DNA from: Xanthobacteraceae bacterium | GTDB taxonomy: Bacteria > Pseudomonadota > Alphaproteobacteria > Rhizobiales > Xanthobacteraceae | Assembly: GCA_031291445.1 (NCBI GenBank) | Contig: JARLJA010000069.1 | Coordinates: forward strand, 1-54,045 | Direction: 5' to 3' | DNA: 54,045 nt | Shown: in pieces, positions 34,968-43,200 of the stretch | Layout of the letters: each line of letters opens with the position of its first letter | Position numbering within the stretch: position 1 is the stretch's first letter | Notes under the pieces: generated by a model | The model's input: the letters and a program-made list of their open reading frames with translations, nothing else | Databases searched by the model: none | Told to the model about the DNA's origin: nothing | Program-made: the position numbers and the translations under genes

Positions 34968-36712
34968 GACCAAGGTGCCTCGATTTCATAGATGACGCCG
35001 CTGGGCTGGAACTGGAGCGTTGCCTGGGCGCCGAGCTCGCGGGCCAGCGCGCGCTCCAGCATCCGGGTTCCGAACCCTCTTCGGCCGGGAACGTCGACGG
35101 GCGGTCCGGCGGTCTCTTCCCATCGCAGCTGCAACTGGCGCTCCGGCCCCGTTCCCGTCAGCGCCCACTCGATCCTGATCCGCCCGGCTTCGTTCGATAG
35201 CGCGCCGTACTTCGCGGCATTGGTGCACAGCTCGTGAATGGCGATGGAAAGGGAGAGCGCCATTTTGGGGCGCAAGCGGAGCGGAGGGCCGGAGAATTTG
35301 AAGCGCTCCTCGGGCCTGACGCAGACCGGCGCGATCGCTCCCGCCACGACTTCCTCGAGGTCGGCGCCCTCCCAGCTCTCCCGCGTCAGCACGTCGTGCG
35401 TCCGCGCCAGCGCCACCAGCCGGCCCTCGAATTGCGCCAGCCTCGCGCCGTCGGCATCGGCGCGGAAGGTCTGGGTGGCGATCGACTGAACCGTTGCGAG
35501 CGTGTTCTTGACCCGATGGTTCAGCTCGTTGACGAGAAGCTGACGGCGTCGTTCCGCGCCGCGGCGCTCGCTGATGTCGCGGGCGATCTTGGAGGCGCCG
35601 ACGATCCTGCCGTCGGCGCTCTTCAGGGGCGACACCGTCAGCGAGATGTCGACCGCCGTGCCGTCCTTGCGGATGCGCACCGTCTCGTAGTGGTCGATCC
35701 GCTCGCCGCGGCTGATGCGCCGAAGGATGCCGGGCTCCTCATCCTGTCGGTCGGGCGGGATCAGGACGTTGATCGGCTTGCCGATGACCTCGTGGGCGGC
35801 ATAGCCGAACAGGCGCTCGGCTCCCGCGTTCCACGTCTGGATGATGCCCGAAGTGTTCTTGCTGACGATCGCGTCGTCGGAGAATTCGACGATGGCCGCG
35901 AGCCGTCCGGCGGACTCCTCGGCCTGCTTGCGATCGGCGATTTCCACCAGCATGTTTACCGCGCCGGTCAGGTTGCCATCGCGATCGAACAGCGGCGTGG
36001 GGTAGGGGATGAAGGGAACCCGGGTCCCGTTCGGCCGCTCGGCGACGGCTTCCTGGCCGCGAACCGGCCGCTTCTCCCGCAGCGCCACTGCCATGGGACA
36101 TTCGTCGTGAGGCAAGGGGGCTCCGTCGGGCCGGTAGAGCTTCCAGCTGACGCACCATCGATCCGTGCCGAGTTCGGGGGTATGGCCGGACAATTCGACC
36201 GCAGCCTGATTGAAGAAGGTGATGTGGCCATCCGCGTCGGTCGTGTAGACGGCGCTGGGCAGAGCATTCAACACCTCGCGCAGCGTTCGCTCGCTGTCGC
36301 GGAGCTTGTTCTCCGCCTCCTTGAGGCTGGTGATGTCGAGCAGGCAGTTGATGGCGCCCACAATCTGCCCAGCCTCGTCCCTGATGGGATCGACATTGAC
36401 GTGGGCGTGAAGGCGGTGCCCCGACGGCCGCTCGATGACGACCTCCGTGTTGCGGCAGGACCGGCCGGTCTGAAGCGCGTCTGCCATGGGCGTATCGCGG
36501 TGGGCGAGCGGGCTGCCGTCCGGCCAATACAGGCGATGCGATCCGCAATAGCGCTCGTCGGGATGGGCCAGCCGGGGTTCGCGCCCCCACAGCTCGGCGG
36601 CGCCGCGATTGTAGCGCAGGATCAGCCCTTCCGCGTCGCAGAGGCAGGCAGCATTCGGCAGCACGTCCCAGATCTTGACAGCGGTTAAAGCGGCGTGGGG
36701 CGCGCCAGACAT
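34964..36712 (-). CDS. HWE-family sensor histidine kinase with three PAS domains
   Basis: This 582-residue soluble kinase has three PAS domains. The first, near 10-130, has LPNAACLCDAEGLILRYNRG. The second, about 140-260, has LPSAVYTTDADGHITFFNQA. The third, about 270-390, has VEFSDDAIVSKNTSGIIQTW and ends IARDISERR. The kinase core begins with the phosphorylated His in NELNHRVKNTLATVQSIATQ, followed by an ATPase domain with ELCTNAAKYGALS and GRRGFGTRMLERAL. This His motif defines the HWE/HisKA_2 group common in rhizobia. There is no membrane segment, so it senses light, redox or small molecules in the cytoplasm. It is co-transcribed with the response regulator downstream. Confidence 0.92.
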   Translation of the reverse strand: MSGAPHAALTAVKIWDVLPNAACLCDAEGLILRYNRGAAELWGREPRLAHPDERYCGSHRLYWPDGSPLAHRDTPMADALQTGRSCRNTEVVIERPSGHRLHAHVNVDPIRDEAGQIVGAINCLLDITSLKEAENKLRDSERTLREVLNALPSAVYTTDADGHITFFNQAAVELSGHTPELGTDRWCVSWKLYRPDGAPLPHDECPMAVALREKRPVRGQEAVAERPNGTRVPFIPYPTPLFDRDGNLTGAVNMLVEIADRKQAEESAGRLAAIVEFSDDAIVSKNTSGIIQTWNAGAERLFGYAAHEVIGKPINVLIPPDRQDEEPGILRRISRGERIDHYETVRIRKDGTAVDISLTVSPLKSADGRIVGASKIARDISERRGAERRRQLLVNELNHRVKNTLATVQSIATQTFRADADGARLAQFEGRLVALARTHDVLTRESWEGADLEEVVAGAIAPVCVRPEERFKFSGPPLRLRPKMALSLSIAIHELCTNAAKYGALSNEAGRIRIEWALTGTGPERQLQLRWEETAGPPVDVPGRRGFGTRMLERALARELGAQATLQFQPSGVIYEIEAPWS

Positions 36713-36933
36713 TCACTTGTTCTCCCTGGCAGCGTTCAGTCGGGCGGCAGCGTGTGGCGTCTTGAGCTGCATCTCTCGCGCTAGCTAGAGAGAAACGTGA
36801 CGTCAGCAAGACTTAACTTAACGTACCGAGGCCGAACCGGTTCCCCGGGCCGATATTACCCGGGGCCGGCGCGGCCCCTGCGTTCACGGGCCTCGGTCGG
36901 CCGCGGTTCGTGGCCGCGACGGCTCGCATTCAC

Positions 36934-37311
36934 TCAGGCGAGCGGCACGCCGTAGTAGTCGTTCACGGCGCGCGTGGTGCCCGCGTCGGCCCAGTTCCAG
37001 TCGTTGTCGTTGCCGTATCTCGGCGCGCCGCGAAGCTGCGTCTCGGTGATCCCGGTCACATAGCCGCCGAGGCGGGTGTCGTATTTCAGCGATTGCCAGG
37101 GCAGCGGGTAGTGGTCGTTGCCGAGCCCCAGGAATCCGCCGAAACCGAGCACCGCGTAGGAGACCCTGCCGCTGATCTTGTCGATCATCACCCGCTCGAT
37201 CGATCCGATCTTGGTGTTGTCGGCGCCATAGACGGCAGTGCCCTCGACCTTGTCGCTTCCGATCAGGGTGCCGGTCTCGTTCCGGTCCATTGTCTGCTTG
37301 TCCATCGCCAT
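36934..37311 (-). CDS. PRC-barrel domain protein (125 aa)
   Basis: The single PRC-barrel domain is evident from NETGTLIGSDKVEGTAVYGA, then TKIGSIERVMIDKISGRVSY and FGGFLGLGNDHYPLPWQSLK. Such stress-associated proteins, as in photosynthetic reaction-centre H subunits and RimM, bind partner proteins or RNA. The ATG at 37311 has GGAG seven bases upstream. A second in-frame ATG two codons later is possible. It sits 80 bases downstream of the AI-2E-type permease gene on the same strand and may be in its transcript. Confidence 0.88.
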   Translation of the reverse strand: MAMDKQTMDRNETGTLIGSDKVEGTAVYGADNTKIGSIERVMIDKISGRVSYAVLGFGGFLGLGNDHYPLPWQSLKYDTRLGGYVTGITETQLRGAPRYGNDNDWNWADAGTTRAVNDYYGVPLA

Positions 37312-37391
37312 GCGGGTTCTCCATTGCCTTTGGATGATCGGGCAACAGACGGTGACAAGGATCGTTCCTGCGGGCGCCGCGTCCCGGTTTC

Positions 37392-38486
37392 CTAGTCGTC
37401 CGGGAGCTGCAGCGTCTGAGTCGGGACGAGATGTTCCTTGAGGATTAGGGCGACGATCAGCATGGGCGAGGCAAGGAATGCGCCGATCGGCCCCCACAGC
37501 CAGGTCCAGAACGCGAACGCGACGAACACGGCAAACGCGTTGAGCGACAGCCGCCGACCGATGATCGTGGGCGTGATGAAGTGGCCTTCCAGGAAGGTCA
37601 CGGCGGCGAACAGCAGCGAGGCAATCACCCCGTCGCCGAGCGTCGCAGACGAGATCACTCCCAGCGCCATCAGAACCGCGAACGTCACGACAGGCCCGAT
37701 GATGGGGACGTAGTTCAGGGTGGCGGCGAGCGCGCCGAGACCGGCCGCATTCGGGAGACCGGCGACGGAGCAGATCGCACCGGTGACGATGCCGATGCTC
37801 AGGTTGATCATCGTCACGATCAGCAGATAGTTCCCCAGGCGCTGCTCGGTCGCGTTGAGAATGCGCAGCATGCGAAGCCGCGAGTCCCGTTCCGCGAACG
37901 CCATGATGAGCGAGCGGCGCAGGTCCGGCCAGCTGGCGACGAACAGGATGAGCGTGATCAGGAACAGCAGGAGTTCCGTCAGCGTCGGCGATACGAACTC
38001 CAGGGTCGGCTGCACCCATTCGATTCTCGGAAACATCAGGGGGGCATCCGAAGGCGCGATGCCGAAAATCGACTGCAACTGGTGCCAGCGCGCGATCAGG
38101 CCGTCGAAGGCGTGAAACTTCTCTCTCAGCTCGTAGCCCAGCTGGGGCAGTTGCGACGACCATTTCAGCATGGGCGAGGAAATCAGCGCGGCGATCAGCG
38201 CGACGATGCCGCAGGCCGCGACGACCGTCAGGGCGGCGGACGCCGCGCGCGGAATCCGGTGTCGTTCGAGAAATCCCGCTCCCGAGGACAGCATGGTGCC
38301 GACCACCAGAGCGGCGATGATCGGCATGAACAGGGTTCGGGCGACATAGAGAACGACAACGATGGCGATGATCAGCAGTCCGACCAGAGCGAGCGCGATG
38401 ATCCCCTCCGGTCGGATGCTCGCGGGGACGTCTTCAGGGGGATCTTGTTGTGAAGCACTGGCGGACTGAACGGCGGGATTGCGCAA
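37392..38486 (-). CDS. AI-2E family transporter (PerM-like)
   Basis: This is an integral membrane protein of about 364 residues with eight or so helices. The PerM/AI-2E signatures are ATEQRLGNYLLIVTMINLSI, then GLPNAAGLGALAATLNYVPI, then GPVVTFAVLMAL and HFITPTIIGRRLSLNAFAVF. Members export small molecules or ions, and the AI-2 link holds only for some. The start is uncertain. The frame is open to 38615, but the N-terminal part is Arg/Pro-rich and starts at TTG. TTG 38486 is a compromise, about 15 codons before clear protein. No strong ribosome site was found for either. Confidence 0.85.
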   Translation of the reverse strand: MRNPAVQSASASQQDPPEDVPASIRPEGIIALALVGLLIIAIVVVLYVARTLFMPIIAALVVGTMLSSGAGFLERHRIPRAASAALTVVAACGIVALIAALISSPMLKWSSQLPQLGYELREKFHAFDGLIARWHQLQSIFGIAPSDAPLMFPRIEWVQPTLEFVSPTLTELLLFLITLILFVASWPDLRRSLIMAFAERDSRLRMLRILNATEQRLGNYLLIVTMINLSIGIVTGAICSVAGLPNAAGLGALAATLNYVPIIGPVVTFAVLMALGVISSATLGDGVIASLLFAAVTFLEGHFITPTIIGRRLSLNAFAVFVAFAFWTWLWGPIGAFLASPMLIVALILKEHLVPTQTLQLPDD

Positions 38487-38679
38487 CCTCGGGCCCCGTT
38501 GTTGGCGTGAATGGCGGTGGCAGCGGCGGCGGCCAGCCAAGGAGCAAGTTCCAACCGCGCGCGAGGTTCCGGGGACGCGTCGCGTGGGAGGACATTCGAG
38601 GGAAGAGCGGGGCAACCGGCGTGTCGGCGCCGTGGAGAAAGAGGTGGCTATTGGCGCGGAAAGGGCGCATCAATGGACG

Positions 38680-38943
38680 ATGTTCAATTATTACGCGGGC
38701 GCGGAATTGTATTCCGGGCATCCCCGCAGTTCCAGATCCCACAAGACCCTCGGCTACCGGCGCTTTCCGCGCGCCGCGGAGGCCATTCAGTTCGCGATCG
38801 AGGTTTTGCCGCCGGACATGCTGCACGGCGCCATGCTCGAAGTCGAGGAGCAGCGGTTCGCCGTGGGCGAGATCCGCCGCCTCTACGACGACGGTCTCTA
38901 TCCGCTGCAACGACGTTCGGCCGTCGCCGAAGTGACCGCGTGA
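38680..38943 (+). CDS. Hypothetical protein, 87 aa
   Basis: I recognise no domain. It begins MFNYYAGAELYSGHPRSSRS and continues YRRFPRAAEAIQFAIEVLPP, a helical stretch, then LEVEEQRFAVGEIRRLYDDG. It is a small soluble protein with good codon bias. Its TGA shares a base with the following ATG (TGATG), so the two genes are translationally coupled. As I recall, similar short proteins are common in Bradyrhizobium-type genomes. Confidence 0.7.
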   Translation: MFNYYAGAELYSGHPRSSRSHKTLGYRRFPRAAEAIQFAIEVLPPDMLHGAMLEVEEQRFAVGEIRRLYDDGLYPLQRRSAVAEVTA

Positions 38944-39203
38944 TGACGCGGTCACGCCGCGAAACAGTAGTGTTCAAGCATCCGTTCCAGATCGCAGGCG
39001 TCGCGCGACTGCTCCCGGCGGGCGCCTACGAGGTCGTGACCGATGAGGAAATGATCGAGGGCCTTTCGTTCCCGGTGTTTCGCCGCGTCGCCACCATGAT
39101 GCTGGTCCCCGCCGAGGCGCCGCATGCTTCGGCGATCGAGATGATCACGATTGATCCATCCGATCTGTCCGATGCGCGGCGCAACGACTCAATCGTTGCG
39201 TGA
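38943..39203 (+). CDS. Hypothetical protein, 86 aa
   Basis: Coupled to the preceding gene by a one-base overlap. It reads VVFKHPFQIAGVARLLPAGA, then YEVVTDEEMIEGLSFPVFRR, then VATMMLVPAEAPHASAIEMI. This is a compact beta-rich protein with no signal peptide. The function is unknown. The strict pairing with the gene at 38680 suggests a complex or a shared task. Confidence 0.7.
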   Translation: MTRSRRETVVFKHPFQIAGVARLLPAGAYEVVTDEEMIEGLSFPVFRRVATMMLVPAEAPHASAIEMITIDPSDLSDARRNDSIVA

Positions 39204-39301
39204 GCAGGGGCCGGTCGGTCCGGCCGGCATTGCCCCTGGCTGGCATCGGCGGAAAACATCCAAGAAGCGGCGCGCGCTGCGCCTCAACCAAAGGAACGAC
39301 A

Positions 39302-39502
39302 ATGGATATACTGTCACCGCGTCATGTCGAAACCGCCGAATCCACTCGGATCGGCGTCCAGCCCGGTTGGTACGCGACCAAGGTCAGCGGGACCTTCGTC
39401 ACCGGCCCCCATGCGACGCAGCAGGAATGCGAGTCCAGGATCGCGGAGCTCAACCCTCCGCCCCCGCCGAAGCCGAAGATCCAGCCGCGCCCCGCGATCT
39501 GA
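39302..39502 (+). CDS. Small hypothetical protein with Pro-rich end (66 aa)
   Basis: It reads GVQPGWYATKVSGTFVTGPH, then a short helix with ECESRIAELN and a Pro/Lys tail PPPPPKPKIQPRP. It resembles short conserved proteins of this bacterial group, but I cannot name it. The ATG at 39302 follows AAAGGAACGACA, an acceptable ribosome site. A terminator follows 26 bases after the stop. Confidence 0.6.
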   Translation: MDILSPRHVETAESTRIGVQPGWYATKVSGTFVTGPHATQQECESRIAELNPPPPPKPKIQPRPAI

Positions 39503-39527
39503 CATTGCGAAGCCTGCAAGAACGAAA

Positions 39528-39550
39528 GCCCGGCAATCGCCGGGCCTTTT
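39528..39550 (+). terminator. Rho-independent terminator
   Basis: GCCCGGC (39528-39534), four-base loop AATC, GCCGGGC (39539-39545), then CTTTT. It ends the plus-strand run of small genes 38680-39502. Confidence 0.8.
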
Positions 39551-39649
39551 CGTCTTCCGGATGGGGCAGCCGGTTACGTCGTGCTGCTCGCCGCCGCCGG
39601 CAGCTTCGCGCCGATCAACGATGCTGACGAGGTGCAGGTCGAACCGGCC

Positions 39650-39793
39650 TCAGTCGCCCTTCTTGGGCGGCGGGTCCTTGGCGAGTTCGTCCGCCAGAAG
39701 CTTTTCGATCACCTTGCGCTCGGCATCGCTGTTCACTTCGGCGAGTCGCTTCTTGAACAGCTCGATGTTCTGCCGGTGGATGAACCTGTCCAT
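39650..39793 (-). CDS. Small helical protein (47 aa)
   Basis: Read on the minus strand, it begins MDRFIHRQNIELFKKRLAEV, continues ERKVIEKLLADELA and ends KDPPPKKGD. It is strongly helical and highly charged. The ATG at 39793 has GGAGG five bases upstream, a near-ideal ribosome site, so translation is likely. I recall very similar short proteins as frequent in rhizobia. Their role is unknown. Confidence 0.75.
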   Translation of the reverse strand: MDRFIHRQNIELFKKRLAEVNSDAERKVIEKLLADELAKDPPPKKGD

Positions 39794-39865
39794 CGCGTCC
39801 TCCGTTCAGGCGGACATCAGCAAGAGGCGGGACGTTGCACCCTGCTCTCGAATCGGCACACCGAC

Positions 39866-39919
39866 AAGTCTTGGACTCTCAAGTCTTGGACTCTCAAGTC
39901 TTGGACTCTCAAGTCTTGG
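39866..39919. repeat. 15-bp tandem repeat covering the end of the 74-aa gene
   Basis: AAGTCTTGGACTCTC repeats three times (39866-39880, 39881-39895, 39896-39910), with a partial fourth unit AAGTCTTGG to 39919. In the minus-strand frame each unit spells Ser-Lys-Thr-stop-Glu, so the last three codons and the stop of the gene ending at 39909 have been duplicated. Confidence 0.95.
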
Positions 39920-40133
39920 AGAAGCGCTTCTTGCGTTTGGCCGGCGCCTTGGCGATGGCCTGCGCGGGCTCCTCGGCCTCCTTCTGCAGGCGCAGCGCCC
40001 GCAGCCGCTCCATGTTCTGGCGAACGGCGACGGCGTCCTTCTCGACCTTCGCCATGGCCTCCGTCGCATCATGGGCCGCCAGTCGCTGGCGGTTGGCGCG
40101 GGCGATCCGCTCTGGCGTTTCGGGCTTCTTCAT
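39909..40133 (-). CDS. Small charged helical protein (74 aa)
   Basis: It reads KKPETPERIARANRQRLAAH, then TEAMAKVEKDAVAVRQNMER, then LRALRLQKEAEE and a basic end APAKRKKRFSKT. It is a long amphipathic helix or coiled coil with a nuclear-basic-like tail, possibly nucleic-acid binding. The ATG overlaps the stop of the gene at 40130 (ATGA), showing coupling. The stop is repeated in frame by the 15-bp tandem repeat that follows. The function is unknown. Confidence 0.65.
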   Translation of the reverse strand: MKKPETPERIARANRQRLAAHDATEAMAKVEKDAVAVRQNMERLRALRLQKEAEEPAQAIAKAPAKRKKRFSKT

Positions 40134-40306
40134 GACAGCTGGCTGCGCAGTCTGGCCGACAGTTCGCGCAGCTCGCGGGCGAGGCTCGCATTGTAGAGCC
40201 TGGCTTCCGGATCGGTCGCACGCGTTGCGATCACCGCGATGTCGGCGGCGCGCTGCTCCAGATCGTCGATCTGCCTCTGTTCGATCTGCTTCTGCAGCCT
40301 GGTCAA
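40130..40306 (-). CDS. Small helical protein (58 aa), TTG start
   Basis: It reads TRLQKQIEQRQIDDLEQRAA, then DIAVIATRATDPEARLYNAS, then LARELRELSARLRSQLS, a helical hairpin-like sequence. The TTG at 40306 has GGGAG seven bases upstream. The frame is open to 40426, but those residues look random and overlap nothing useful. It is coupled to the gene at 39909. The function is unknown. Confidence 0.6.
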   Translation of the reverse strand: MTRLQKQIEQRQIDDLEQRAADIAVIATRATDPEARLYNASLARELRELSARLRSQLS

Positions 40307-40443
40307 CTTGTGCTCCCGTGCAATCGGTGGGGCGGGAGCGCAACCGGCGTTCTCATCACCGATGGATGCCAAGGGTGGAGCGGTGACGATTGAAGTGTGC
40401 ACGCCGCACCGCCAAAGTTCCAGCATAAACTTCGAAAGGAAAA

Positions 40444-40483
40444 CACCCGGGGAGTTCCATGGTCCTCCCCGGGTGCTGTTTTT
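40444..40483 (-). terminator. Strong hairpin terminator, readable on both strands
   Basis: A perfect 11-bp stem, CACCCGGGGAG (40444-40454) and CTCCCCGGGTG (40465-40475), has a ten-base loop. The minus strand continues TTTTCC after the stem, and the plus side has CTGTTTTT. It directly follows the stop of the hydrolase gene at 40483. Confidence 0.8.
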
Positions 40484-41364
40484 CAGCTCGCCGCGCTACG
40501 GCTCTCGCAACCCTCCGGCGCAGTGGCACCGACGGCGCGCTGCCAGGGCCGCTTGATGAATTCGCGCACGCTCGCCAGCACCTTGCCGTCATCGAGGTCG
40601 ACGTGGCCGCCATCGGCAAACCGCACGAAGCACTTCGGCGACTTGATCAGGCTGTAAAGACGCTGCCCGAACGAGATCGGGATGGTGTCGTCCTTGTCGC
40701 CGTGAAACACCAGAACCGGCGCGGTCACGTTGGCAATATGCCAGTCCGAATGGAACTGGTCCTTGAGCAGCCAGCGCACCGGCAGGTAGGGGAAGTTCAT
40801 GGCCGCGATATCGGCGATCGAAGTATAGGGCGCTTCGAGAACCAGCGCCGCGATCTGCCGTTCGGCCGCGAGCGCGACCGCGACACCGGTGCCGAGCGAA
40901 TGGCCCCACACCACGATGCGGTCCGGCGCGACGTGGCCGGCCGCGAACGCGTAGGCCGCTTCGGCGTCCAGATGCAGCCCATCCTCCGACGGACTGCCGG
41001 TCGAGCCTTCGTAGCCGCGGTATGACACCGCCAAGAGCCCGTTACCGTCAGCCACCAGGCTGCGGTCCCGGCCAACCCGCCAGTTCAAGGTATCGCCGTT
41101 GCCGTGGAAATAGATGAAGAGCGGCTTGTCGGCCTTCGGCGCCACATACCACGCCACCAGGCGCTCGCCGTCGGAGGTCTGCAGAGCGACCTCCTGGGCC
41201 TCGGCAAAACCCGCGTCGGCTGCGGTCACGTGATCGGCCAGCTTCGGAAACACCAGCGACCGCTGGGCCGTATAGACCACCCCGCATAGCCCGGCATACG
41301 CCACCGCCGCGGCGATGCCAGCCCATTTCGTCAGTTTCCAGGACACCCTCAAAACAGAACCCAT
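40483..41364 (-). CDS. Membrane-anchored alpha/beta hydrolase (BEM46-like)
   Basis: This 293-residue protein has an N-terminal membrane anchor (WAGIAAAVAYAGLCGVVYTA) followed by an alpha/beta hydrolase domain. The oxyanion region is FIYFHGNGDTLNW, the nucleophile elbow GHSLGTG supplies the Ser, and Asp and His come from FHGDKDDTIPI and FADGGHVDL. It matches the BEM46/YfhR-type serine hydrolases, whose substrates are mostly unknown. ATG 41364 is set by GGGGAGG five bases upstream. It is divergent from the OpgC-like gene and followed by a strong terminator. Confidence 0.9.
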   Translation of the reverse strand: MGSVLRVSWKLTKWAGIAAAVAYAGLCGVVYTAQRSLVFPKLADHVTAADAGFAEAQEVALQTSDGERLVAWYVAPKADKPLFIYFHGNGDTLNWRVGRDRSLVADGNGLLAVSYRGYEGSTGSPSEDGLHLDAEAAYAFAAGHVAPDRIVVWGHSLGTGVAVALAAERQIAALVLEAPYTSIADIAAMNFPYLPVRWLLKDQFHSDWHIANVTAPVLVFHGDKDDTIPISFGQRLYSLIKSPKCFVRFADGGHVDLDDGKVLASVREFIKRPWQRAVGATAPEGCESRSAAS

Positions 41365-41549
41365 GTGAGCCTCCCCTTCTACCAGCAATAGATGGTTCCG
41401 AATGGTCTGGGCACAAGATCGTCCAAGGGTCGGCGACAAGAGAATTGCGGGGCCGGCCGACGGTAAGATTGTTGACCTTAGTCAAGGCGCCCGGCGCGCT
41501 CCTGTCCGATCAGGGGAAGCCGCCGAAGCGGCAGACGGTAGGACGTGAG

Positions 41550-42761
41550 ATGTCGACCCAGGCGGGCAGGTTCAAACCAGTCGAGATACCGCGCGACTAC
41601 CGGCTCGACCTCTACCGGGGCTTGGCGCTGTGGCTGATCTTCATCGGTCACGTCCCCGGCACCCTGCTCAACCAGATCGCACCATGGAATTACGGCTTCA
41701 GCGATCCGGCCGAGATCTTCATCTTCGTCTCCGGCTACGCCAACGCCTACGTGTACGGGCGCGTCATGGAGAACCGCGGCGTCGTGGTGGCGGGCGCGCA
41801 GATCTGGCGGCGCGCCTTCGAGACCTACGTCGCCCAGATGTTCCTGTTCGTGGTCTTCATCGGCGAGGTCGCCTGGCTGTCGCACGGCAGCCACGCCTTC
41901 GACGACGCCATGAACATCCGCTGGCTCCATGAGCAGCCCGAGGAAAGCATTCTCGCGGTGATGCAGCTCAAGTTCATGCCCGTCAACATGGACGTGCTGC
42001 CGCTCTACATCGTGGTGCTGGCGGCGTCGCCGGTGATCCTGTGGCTGTTGCGCAAGTCGCCGGTGCTGGGACTTGCGCTCTCGGCCGCGGTCTATGCCGC
42101 CGCCAACCTGCTGGGGCTCAACTTCCCGTCGTTTCCGCAGGGCTCGTGGTACTTCAACCCGCTGGCCTGGCAGCTGCTGTTCGTGCTCGGCGCGTGGTGC
42201 GGGCTCGGCGCCGCGAACTGGGTGTGGTCGCTGGTGCGCTTGCCGGCGGTGGTGATCGTCGCGGCGATCTACGTGGTCGGCGTGTTCGCGGTGTTCATCG
42301 GCTGGGAGCGCCTGAACCTCGCCGCCTGGTTTCCGGACTGGACCACGCTGGCCTTCGGCAAGACCAATCTCGGCGTGCTGCGCATGGCGCACTTCCTGGC
42401 GATCGCGATCGTCGTCAACCGGCTGATCCCGCGGGACTGGCCGGGGCTGAACTGGCGGATCCTGCGCCCGCTCATCCAGTGCGGGCAGCACTCGCTTGAG
42501 ATCTTCTGCCTCGGTGTGACGCTGGCCTTCGCCGGGCACGTCGCCGTGGTCGGCACCCCGGGCAACGTCGCCGTCCGCGTCCTGGTGACGGTCGCCGGCA
42601 TCGCCGTGATGATCGCGATCAGCGCGCTGATGGACTGGTACAACTCGACGCGGGTCTCGTTCAGGATCGTGACCGCCGACGCCGCGCCGCAGGCCTCCGC
42701 TGCGCCGGGGGCGGGGCAGGGCGCGGCGCGGTTGCACGATCAGCCGGCGGGCGCGGCATGA
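41550..42761 (+). CDS. OpgC-domain membrane protein (acyltransferase-like)
   Basis: This 403-residue protein has about ten membrane helices. YRLDLYRGLALWLIFIGHVP, then NYGFSDPAEIFIFVSGYANA are the hallmark N-terminal motifs of the OpgC family, whose founder succinylates periplasmic glucans. A second marker is NMDVLPLYIVVLAASPVILW. The catalytic region is presumably around the conserved His in IFIGHVPG. The C-terminal 25 residues are Ala/Gly/Gln-rich and cytoplasmic. Glucan synthase genes are not in the window. The substrate is inferred from the family only. Confidence 0.9.
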   Translation: MSTQAGRFKPVEIPRDYRLDLYRGLALWLIFIGHVPGTLLNQIAPWNYGFSDPAEIFIFVSGYANAYVYGRVMENRGVVVAGAQIWRRAFETYVAQMFLFVVFIGEVAWLSHGSHAFDDAMNIRWLHEQPEESILAVMQLKFMPVNMDVLPLYIVVLAASPVILWLLRKSPVLGLALSAAVYAAANLLGLNFPSFPQGSWYFNPLAWQLLFVLGAWCGLGAANWVWSLVRLPAVVIVAAIYVVGVFAVFIGWERLNLAAWFPDWTTLAFGKTNLGVLRMAHFLAIAIVVNRLIPRDWPGLNWRILRPLIQCGQHSLEIFCLGVTLAFAGHVAVVGTPGNVAVRVLVTVAGIAVMIAISALMDWYNSTRVSFRIVTADAAPQASAAPGAGQGAARLHDQPAGAA

Positions 42762-42903
42762 ACAGGCTTGGCATGAATGAACCTGGCATCGACAGGGCTG
42801 CTCTGCACCCACCATTGCTTGAAGGGCGTCTCGACCTGCTCTACGCCGATGATGAAAGAATGATACAGGCCATCGATCGCGATGACCTGATTCCAGGTGG
42901 AGC

Positions 42904-43146
42904 ATGGACGCACTCACCATCTTCGGCCTGTTTGCCGTTACCGCCATGCTGGTGTGCTACGCCCTCGAGGACCGCAGCCCCTGGTTCGTGCTGGCCTTCG
43001 CCGCGGCCTGCGGCCTCGGCTCGGCCTATGGCTTCCTGCAGGGCGCCTGGCCGTTCGGGCTGGTCGAGGCGATCTGGGCCGGCGTCGCCGCGCGGCGATG
43101 GATGCGGATGCGCCGGGTCCGGGACGACACCGCAACACCGGGATGA
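42904..43146 (+). CDS. Small membrane protein with two or three helices (80 aa)
   Basis: It reads MDALTIFGLFAVTAMLVCYA, then WFVLAFAAACGLGSAYGFLQ, then WPFGLVEAIWAGVAARRWMR with a basic end. It is small and very hydrophobic. An alternative overlapping frame from 42758 is less protein-like. It sits between the OpgC-like and UspA genes on the same strand. The function is unknown. Confidence 0.75.
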   Translation: MDALTIFGLFAVTAMLVCYALEDRSPWFVLAFAAACGLGSAYGFLQGAWPFGLVEAIWAGVAARRWMRMRRVRDDTATPG

Positions 43147-43200
43147 CGCGGCGACAGCCGCCACGATTTGGGCAACGCCTGCTGAGGGGCCAGTGACATC

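Noticed and set aside
36843-36865. CCCCGGG...CCCGGGG hairpin between the kinase and PRC-barrel genes
   Set aside because: No T-run on either side and a position upstream of the kinase, so a terminator role is unsupported.
36934-38163. 409-aa frame spanning the PRC-barrel gene and part of the AI-2E-type gene
   Set aside because: Only the last 125 residues are protein-like. The earlier part is a shadow of the AI-2E-type gene in another frame.
39866-39919. Possible CRISPR-like array
   Set aside because: The 15-bp units are contiguous with no spacers, so this is a simple tandem duplication.
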